From JBNJEM01 sp051745935 (GTDB taxonomy: Bacteria > Planctomycetota > Planctomycetia > Pirellulales > Pirellulaceae): 12,094 nt of DNA. Below the pieces are notes generated by a model. It made no database searches. It saw only the letters and a list, made by a program, of their open reading frames with translations, and was not told where the DNA came from. The DNA lies in assembly GCA_051745935.1 (NCBI GenBank), contig JBNJEM010000176.1:1-12094 (forward strand), in the 5' to 3' direction. Shown one piece after another: positions 1 to 5,236 of the stretch (the stretch's first letter is position 1; every line of letters starts with the position of its first letter). Made by a program: the position numbers and the translations under genes.

Positions 1-36
1 AAAGAGAGAGAACGTAAGCGGGAGATCGACCAACAA

Positions 37-1515
37 GTGGTTTCGGGTAGCTCGCGGTTGAACCGGCGGCATTTTTTGGCGGTTAGTGGTGCCGCAACCC
101 CCGCCATCCTGATGGGGCCGGCTTTTACAACCAGCGCGATCGCGGGTTCCGAGAACGCCGTGAGAGCGAAAAAACCGGCCCGAATAGCGGCCGTATTCTT
201 GTTTCCGCCCAAGGACGTGGTCCATGAAGGCCGGATGGAAGACGGTTGGTCGAAGCACAATTGGTTTACGTATCCATCCTATCAATTCAAATACAAAGAA
301 CAGAAGGCGAAGTTCACCCGCCATATCGAGGAGATGGCGGAGCGGTTGGGGGTCGAAGTGTCCTTCGCGCCAGAGCCCATCTGGCAGCAAGAAAAGGTAG
401 AGGAATTCATCGCTCGCACAAAGGATGAAACACCAGACGCGGTCCTGGTGATCAACTTTTACAACAGCTTGTCGGGCGCGGCCTACAAGATCGCCAAGGA
501 AGCGGCTCCCACGGGCATCGTTTATGAGCCGGTTGGCGCCCAGCATCAAAAGCCCAACCAACAATTGTTCCATGCCGAAGGATTGCACTTCGTTCAGGGG
601 ATTGAAGACTGGGATGGAATCGAGGAAGGTCTGCGGGCGGTCCGCGCGAAAAAGATGCTCTCTCAGAGCCGGATGTTGCGGGTAGCGGGAGACCGTCCCA
701 GTGAAGCCCGAGAGGATTTCCTGGGCATGGATGTCATCAGTGTTCCGGCGGCGGAGTACAACGATTTGTTTGACTCTATCAAGCCCGACGAGAACATGAA
801 AAAGGAAGCGATGCAATTCAAGCAACGGGCGGCACGCATCATGGACGGTATCCCGGACGATTTGTTCGTGGACGCCATGCGCGCCCACCAAACCGTTCAC
901 AGGATGATGGAACGTCATGATGCCGACGCGATCACCATTAAATGCTTGATGCTTGAACACCGCAAGCCTTGCATTAGCTTTTGCCTGAATAACGGCAATC
1001 TGATCCCCAGCGGCTGCGAGAACCATTTCGACGGAACTTCGACCCTGATGCTGGGCCGGTGGCTTATGGACCGAGGCGGTTTCCTGCACAACCCGGGATT
1101 CAACCCGCGGGATAACCAGTACTACGGTTCCCACTGTACCTGCACGCTCAAGCTTCATGGACCGAAAGGCCCCAAGGCCGACTTCTTCGTGCGGCCGTTT
1201 ACCCATCAGTTGCCAAAGACGCCAGCGCTGGATGTGCAGTGGAATCCGGGAGAACCCGTTATGCTGGCCAAATACCATTCAGGGCCAGGCCGTGTCACTT
1301 GCTGGTCGGGAAAGGTCGTCGAGTCGCCGACGATGCCTCCCACGGGTGGCTGCGCGACGCGAGTCCTCGTTGAAATGGATGACGTCGATGATGTGCAGGA
1401 CGTTTATCCGGGATCTCATCCCATCTTGTTCTGTGGAACGCCGAGCGAAGCCCGACGTTGGCGAGCCTTCGCGCGGATGTATGAGCTCGATTTCGTAGGC
1501 AACGTGCGGATATAG
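37..1515 (+). CDS. Tat-exported protein with L-fucose isomerase-like C-terminal fold
   Basis: The 492-residue product starts with a twin-arginine signal: R10-R11-x-F13-L14, a hydrophobic stretch, then AIA-GS near residue 36 as a likely cleavage site. Export as a folded, possibly metal- or cofactor-bearing protein is therefore predicted. Residues about 48-300 resemble the alternating alpha/beta domains of the FucI/AraA isomerase superfamily. Residues 300-492 resemble the FucI C-terminal domain, with E328 (GCEN), D332, H366 (SHC) and H461 as candidate metal ligands. I assign the fold from pattern recall only; substrate and reaction are unknown, and export argues against a standard cytosolic isomerase role. 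The start used is GTG at 37 with a GGGAG at 20-24. The frame stays open to the left edge of the window, so the true start could lie upstream. The signal peptide makes a start near 37 sensible. No partner gene is close downstream. Confidence 0.72.
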   Translation: MVSGSSRLNRRHFLAVSGAATPAILMGPAFTTSAIAGSENAVRAKKPARIAAVFLFPPKDVVHEGRMEDGWSKHNWFTYPSYQFKYKEQKAKFTRHIEEMAERLGVEVSFAPEPIWQQEKVEEFIARTKDETPDAVLVINFYNSLSGAAYKIAKEAAPTGIVYEPVGAQHQKPNQQLFHAEGLHFVQGIEDWDGIEEGLRAVRAKKMLSQSRMLRVAGDRPSEAREDFLGMDVISVPAAEYNDLFDSIKPDENMKKEAMQFKQRAARIMDGIPDDLFVDAMRAHQTVHRMMERHDADAITIKCLMLEHRKPCISFCLNNGNLIPSGCENHFDGTSTLMLGRWLMDRGGFLHNPGFNPRDNQYYGSHCTCTLKLHGPKGPKADFFVRPFTHQLPKTPALDVQWNPGEPVMLAKYHSGPGRVTCWSGKVVESPTMPPTGGCATRVLVEMDDVDDVQDVYPGSHPILFCGTPSEARRWRAFARMYELDFVGNVRI

Positions 1516-1653
1516 CGACGTGAAACCGGCAAAGGACCAACGGAATTCCATTCGCCTGTTCGTGGCAATGTCGCTTGACCAGCAAACCCCCACGGGCGCT
1601 CCAATCGGTAGTGTCTGTCCTGGCATGAAGTGATGCTGCGATTTACACACTAG

Positions 1654-1846
1654 ACCCTATTGTTGCATAAAGACGGCGTAGGACGGGTCTCCAGGCCCGT
1701 CTTTTACAGCGCATAAATGTCTTTTTGCGGTTGTTTGAAGATCTCACATTTCGTGAGATCCGCGGACACCAGATCAAGTACGATTTCGTACTTGAAAAGA
1801 CGGGCCTGGAGACCCGTCCTACATATATTCTTTGCAACGTTAGGGT
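1654..1846. mobile_element. MITE-like non-coding element with long inverted repeats
   Basis: The arms at 1678-1705 and 1795-1822 are perfect reverse complements over 28 nt. Each arm contains its own GACGGG/CCCGTC inner palindrome. Outer similarity continues to ACCCTATTGTTGC at 1654-1666 and GCAACGTTAGGGT at 1834-1846 (about 11 of 13 complementary), so the element is about 193 bp. Between the arms lie two further hairpins: ATCTCAC/GTGAGAT with loop ATTTC (1741-1759) and CAAGTACG/CGTACTTG with loop ATTT (1775-1794). There is no transposase or substantial ORF inside. No clear target duplication was found, so the exact ends are uncertain. It looks like a small non-autonomous or BIME-like element that can fold almost completely. 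Confidence 0.7.
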
Positions 1847-1901
1847 AGAGAGACGGCGGAGCGCCCAGCGGTTCGGATAGCGCGAAGTCGTTGATCCGGG
1901 C

Positions 1902-1950
1902 GGTGTTTGGTGTTTGGCGGTCTAATTCGACAGGGTCTAATTCGACAGGG
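1902..1950 (+). repeat. Two short tandem duplications (7 bp x2, 15 bp x2)
   Basis: GGTGTTT occurs twice in tandem at 1902-1915. The 15-mer GGTCTAATTCGACAG occurs twice in tandem at 1919-1948 without mismatch. They look like replication-slippage products in non-coding DNA; no function can be assigned. Confidence 0.8.
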
Positions 1951-2244
1951 CCAGTTTGGTTCGACCGATGAACGCAAAGCGTTACGATCGAAAGTTTTGG
2001 CCTCGCCCGCACGGGGCCGGCCGGAAAGTGGCGCCGTGCAACTAAGCAGCGGTCAAGGAATTACTGGCGTATATACCACGCTTTGAGCAGCATGCTTGCT
2101 CGCCATGACTCCGCCACGCATTTTTCCAAATGGGGAAACCACGGGCCGGAACGTTGACACGCCGGCCGCCGTCGTCGACACTCCGTGTGGACACGGTGAG
2201 TGCGAGGATTCCAGTACTCACGAGACTGAACGGGAAATGAACCG

Positions 2245-3624
2245 ATGCATGACAGAAGAGTAAGCCGAGTCCGTTGCTTATTGCTAGCCGGTATGATGTG
2301 GAGTGTGGCGAGCCTCGACGGGGGCGCCGCTGGCCAGGAGCAAGCCGCGCCGCAAGGCTGGGCCAGGAAATCACCGCGACAGGAGATTCGTCCCGAATTC
2401 ATCTATCTTTCCAAGGGCGGCCCCAACCAGCGCGGCAGTTTCATGATTCAGGCCGATGAGCGCGAGGGCCTGTTCGGATGGTGGGAAAAGAGCTTCGAGG
2501 TGGAAGGTGGGCGGCACTACAAGTTCCGCGCCCTTGTCAAGACCAGCGAGATTAAGATACCCAGGCGCGCGGCCGTGGCACGAATCCTGTGGCGCAATGA
2601 ACAGGGTAAACCCGTACGGCGCGCCGAGGCGACTCATGCCTCGTATCGCCCCGGCACGCGGCCGCGGGCCGAGCCGGAGTTTCCGGCCGACAAGGGCGTC
2701 AATGAACAGGGCTGGACGGAGCTTTCCGGGACCTACGTCGCTCCGCCCTCGGCAACCGAGGCCATCGTGGAACTCTCCTACCGCTGGGCACCAGCTGGAC
2801 GCGTGGAATGGACTGACGTGTCCTTCGCCGAATGCTCGCCGCCCGGCCCGCGGCTCGTACGCCTGGCCACGGTTCATTATCGTCCAAGGGAAGGAAAGAC
2901 ACCTCGCGAGAAGTGTGAGCTATTCGCGCCGTTGATCGATGACGCGGCCCGGCGGAATGCCGATCTGGTGGTGCTTCCAGAGTGTTTGACGTTCTACGGG
3001 AGCGGGTCGACGTATGCCGATTGCGCCGAGCCGGTTCCGGGGCCTTCCACGGAGTACTTCGGACAGTTGGCCAAACGCCATGATCTGTACATTGTGGCTG
3101 GGCTGCTGGAACGGGACGGCCATCTGGTCTATAACGTGGCGGCACTGATCGGACCGGACGGAGAGATGGTGGGAAAATACCGCAAAATGTCCCTGCCTCG
3201 CGGCGAAGTCGAAGGCGGGGTGGCACCAGGCGACGACTATCCGGTCTTCGACACGCGGTTTGGCAAAGTCGGTATGATGATCTGCTACGATGGCTTTTTT
3301 CCGGAAGTGGCTCGCGAGTTGAGCAAGCGGGGCGCGGAGGTTATCGCCTGGCCCGTATGGGGATGCAATCCGTTATTGGCGGCGGCGCGGGCCTGCGAAA
3401 ACCATGTGTACGTGGTCAGCAGCACCTACACCGATGTTTCCAGTGATTGGACAATCTCGGCTATCCATGGTCACGATGGCCAACCATTGGCACAAGCCAA
3501 GGAGTGGGGGACCGTCGCCGTGACCGAAGTCGATCTCAACCGGCGCTTGTATTGGCATAGCCTGGGCGACTTCAAGGCGCAAATTGAACGTCACCGGCCT
3601 CCCACCGGCAAGGAACTGGAGTAA
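2245..3624 (+). CDS. Secreted beta-sandwich/nitrilase-family carbon-nitrogen hydrolase fusion
   Basis: The 459-residue protein opens with a signal-peptide-like segment (Arg-rich n-region, hydrophobic residues about 11-24, AAG-Q near 28-31). Residues about 50-195 look like a carbohydrate-binding-type beta-sandwich (GWWEKSFEVEGGRHYKF, a C-terminal VEWTDVSF strand). Residues about 205-432 are a carbon-nitrogen hydrolase domain with the complete family triad: E246 in VVLPE, K314 in GKYRKMSLP and C347 in MICYDGFFPE. The family cleaves non-peptide C-N bonds of amides or nitriles; the substrate here is unknown. The attached module and predicted export suggest an extracytoplasmic amide, possibly linked to a glycan, but this is inference. 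The start is the ATG at 2245. The ribosome site is weak. No operon partner is visible; the next gene starts 299 nt later with its own promoter. Confidence 0.85.
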   Translation: MHDRRVSRVRCLLLAGMMWSVASLDGGAAGQEQAAPQGWARKSPRQEIRPEFIYLSKGGPNQRGSFMIQADEREGLFGWWEKSFEVEGGRHYKFRALVKTSEIKIPRRAAVARILWRNEQGKPVRRAEATHASYRPGTRPRAEPEFPADKGVNEQGWTELSGTYVAPPSATEAIVELSYRWAPAGRVEWTDVSFAECSPPGPRLVRLATVHYRPREGKTPREKCELFAPLIDDAARRNADLVVLPECLTFYGSGSTYADCAEPVPGPSTEYFGQLAKRHDLYIVAGLLERDGHLVYNVAALIGPDGEMVGKYRKMSLPRGEVEGGVAPGDDYPVFDTRFGKVGMMICYDGFFPEVARELSKRGAEVIAWPVWGCNPLLAAARACENHVYVVSSTYTDVSSDWTISAIHGHDGQPLAQAKEWGTVAVTEVDLNRRLYWHSLGDFKAQIERHRPPTGKELE

Positions 3625-3800
3625 CCAGACAGTAGCACTCGTTTGGGACTTGCACTGGTAAGGGTGAACCTCGAGGGGTTTAGCCAGTCGCCGATTTCAG
3701 GGGACTTACGTACCGCTGTTATTGACGCCTTCACTCCACCGGCGGACAGCGTGGTCGGAATTCAGCTTCGAAGTTGCCGTATATCAGCGTTCATTAGCGG

Positions 3801-3822
3801 ATATCAGCAGTTTCCTTGATAT
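3801..3822. repeat. ATATCA half-site pair, inverted, in upstream region of GntR operon
   Basis: ATATCA occurs at 3781-3786 and 3801-3806 as direct copies 20 bp apart, and inverted as TGATAT at 3817-3822. The spacing of about two helical turns hints at a regulator site upstream of the promoter at 3867, but nothing else supports it. The rest of 3625-3866 shows no gene and no convincing terminator for the hydrolase gene. Confidence 0.25.
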
Positions 3823-3866
3823 TTACCGTGAACGGCTATTTTTCGTTTTTGGCCCGACTTTGCCTC

Positions 3867-3895
3867 TTGACAGCCGCACTGGTCGCGACTACTGT
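3867..3895 (+). promoter_or_regulatory. Sigma70-type promoter of the GntR/ABC operon
   Basis: A perfect -35 box TTGACA (3867-3872) is followed by a 17-bp spacer and TACTGT (3890-3895) as -10 box. Transcription would start near 3902. The start codon of the regulator is at 3924, so the leader is about 22 nt and carries AGGGG at 3912-3916 as ribosome site. Confidence 0.7.
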
Positions 3896-3912
3896 ACTAG
3901 TTAGATAGTACA
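3893..3912. promoter_or_regulatory. Palindromic operator of the YtrA-type regulator
   Basis: TGTACTA (3893-3899) and TAGTACA (3906-3912) are perfect reverse complements around a 6-nt spacer. The palindrome overlaps the -10 box and predicted start point, so a bound dimer would block transcription. GntR-family repressors of the YtrA subgroup typically bind such palindromes in front of their own operons, so autorepression is inferred. Confidence 0.72.
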
Positions 3913-3923
3913 GGGGACAAGCG

Positions 3924-4322
3924 ATGTTCTTGCATATTGATCCGTCGGCGGACCTGGCCATCTATGATCAGGTCGTCCGCCAAGTCAAATTCGCCGTCGC
4001 CAGCCAAGTGGTCAAACCGGGCGAAATGCTGCCCTCGGTTCGCGAGGTGGCCCGCGGCCTGACCATTAACCCCAACACCGTGGCTCGTGCCTACCGGCAG
4101 CTGCAAGCGGACGGCGTTCTTGAAACCGTCCGCGGCACTGGGCTGTGCGTCGCGGCAGGCGCTGATGAGCGTTGCCGCAAGCAACGGGTCACGCTGATCC
4201 GCGATCGGCTCCGCCAAGTCTTTGACGAAGCCCACCAGAGTCGCCTCGACCCGGCGCGGATCCGCCAACTAGTGGACGAGGAACTGACCGCCATCGAACA
4301 TACCGAAAAAGAGGAGGCCTGA
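3924..4322 (+). CDS. GntR-family transcriptional regulator, YtrA subfamily
   Basis: The 132-residue protein has an N-terminal GntR winged helix-turn-helix (about residues 10-78: IYDQVVRQVKFAVASQVVKPGEMLPSVREVA, then TINPNTVARAYRQLQADGVLETVRGTG). It is followed only by a short helical tail of about 50 residues rich in charged residues (RDRLRQVFDEAHQSRLD). Absence of a large effector domain and the short C-terminal dimerisation helices are the hallmark of the YtrA subgroup, which usually sits beside ABC transporter genes, as here. Such regulators repress their own operon and are released by an unknown signal, often cell-envelope stress. The start ATG has AGGGG at 3912-3916. The stop is 2 nt before the ATPase start, and the GAGGAGG at 4311-4317 inside its 3' end serves the next gene. 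Confidence 0.9.
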   Translation: MFLHIDPSADLAIYDQVVRQVKFAVASQVVKPGEMLPSVREVARGLTINPNTVARAYRQLQADGVLETVRGTGLCVAAGADERCRKQRVTLIRDRLRQVFDEAHQSRLDPARIRQLVDEELTAIEHTEKEEA

Positions 4323-4324
4323 CG

Positions 4325-5236
4325 ATGGAACCGGTGATCCGGCTCGATGCACTCTCCAAACGCTACGGTTCCGACGTTGTCTTGAACGAGGTCTCGCTGG
4401 AAGTTCCTCCCGGCGTGGTTTTCGGGTTGCTGGGAGAAAACGGGGCCGGCAAAACGACCGCCATCCGGATCATGCTCGGGCTGGCCGAAGCGAACTCGGG
4501 CCAGGCCCATGTGCTGGGCATGCCGAGCAGCCGGCAGGGCCGCGTCATCCGCCGCCGCGTGGGCTACGTGGCGGAACGCCCCACGCTGTACGACTGGATG
4601 AGCGTGAAGGAGATCGGTTGGTTTGCCGCCGGTTTCTACGGTGACGGGTATTTGTCTAACTATCGGCGTCTGGTCCGCGACTTTGGGCTTCCGCCGACAC
4701 GCAAAATCACAACGTTATCAAAAGGCATGCGAGCGAAAGTGTGCCTGTCGCTCGCTCTAGCTCATGATCCGGAATTGCTGGTGCTCGACGAGCCCACGTC
4801 GGGTTTGGACATCCTCGTTCGCCGGGAGTTTCTAGAGAGCATGGTCGACCGGGCGGCAAGTGGCAAGACCGTGTTTCTTTCCAGTCACCAGATTGACGAG
4901 GTGGAACGCGTCTCGGACGTGGTGGCCATCCTGCGGCATGGACAGCTCGTGCTTGTGGAACCGCTCGAGCAGTTGAAGGACCGTATCCGCCAGGTGATCG
5001 TGACGCTTCGCGATGGTGTGTCGCCGCCCGAAACGCCGAGTGGCGAGATCCTCAGTGACCAGCGGCGGGGACGTCAGTGGATGCTGCTGGTGCGAGACAT
5101 GCCCGACGATCAATTGCCGACGCTGCGCGGTCATGCGGCGGTGGGCGAGCTGGAGGTGTGGCGTCCCAGCCTGGAGGAGATTTTCGTGGCCTACATGCAG
5201 CCGGGCGAGCGGCCGGAGGAGGTCCCTCATGAATAG
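4325..5236 (+). CDS. ABC transporter ATP-binding protein
   Basis: The 303-residue protein carries Walker A at residues 37-45 (GENGAGKTT), Walker B at 151-157 (LLVLDEP), the D-loop SGLD (159-162) and the switch histidine H188 (SSHQ). The signature motif reads LSKGM at 131-135 instead of LSGGQ, and the Q-loop position reads VAERP with Glu85 instead of Gln; both variants occur in exporter ATPases of the ABC-2 (YtrB/EcsA-like) group. The C-terminal 80 residues form the extra domain usual in that group. It would energise the permease encoded next. Translation is coupled: the start follows the regulator stop by 2 nt, with GAGGAGG as ribosome site, and the stop overlaps the permease start by 8 nt. 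The substrate is unknown. Confidence 0.93.
   Translation: MEPVIRLDALSKRYGSDVVLNEVSLEVPPGVVFGLLGENGAGKTTAIRIMLGLAEANSGQAHVLGMPSSRQGRVIRRRVGYVAERPTLYDWMSVKEIGWFAAGFYGDGYLSNYRRLVRDFGLPPTRKITTLSKGMRAKVCLSLALAHDPELLVLDEPTSGLDILVRREFLESMVDRAASGKTVFLSSHQIDEVERVSDVVAILRHGQLVLVEPLEQLKDRIRQVIVTLRDGVSPPETPSGEILSDQRRGRQWMLLVRDMPDDQLPTLRGHAAVGELEVWRPSLEEIFVAYMQPGERPEEVPHE

Larger units (their letters stand above)
1516..2244. other. 729-nt gene-free interval with MITE-like element and short repeats
   Basis: I see no convincing gene on either strand; the open frames here lack recognisable motifs. The interval contains the MITE-like element at 1654-1846, tandem 7-bp and 15-bp duplications at 1902-1950, an AACGC-AAA-GCGTT hairpin at 1971-1983 inside a longer imperfect palindrome, and a GAGCA/TGCTC hairpin near 2087-2103. 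A TTGACA at 2154-2159 could be a -35 box for the next gene, but no good -10 box follows at 17 bp. Confidence 0.7.

Noticed and set aside
1654..1846. CRISPR array or tRNA in the hairpin-rich interval
   Set aside because: The repeats are inverted, not regularly spaced direct copies, and there is no cloverleaf.
1704..2012. 102-residue - strand ORF
   Set aside because: It crosses the MITE-like element and tandem repeats; its sequence follows the repeats, not a protein family.
2154..2182. Sigma70 promoter for the hydrolase gene
   Set aside because: TTGACA is present but the sequence 17 bp later (GACACT) is a poor -10 box.
2371..2877. 168-residue - strand ORF
   Set aside because: Shadow of the hydrolase gene in GC-rich DNA, with no motif.
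3722..3904. 60-residue + strand ORF before the GntR gene
   Set aside because: It runs through the promoter and operator, has no ribosome site and no recognisable motif.
5013..5228. Long upstream extension of the permease reading frame
   Set aside because: It lies entirely inside the ATPase gene, looks non-protein-like, and a strong ribosome site supports ATG 5229.
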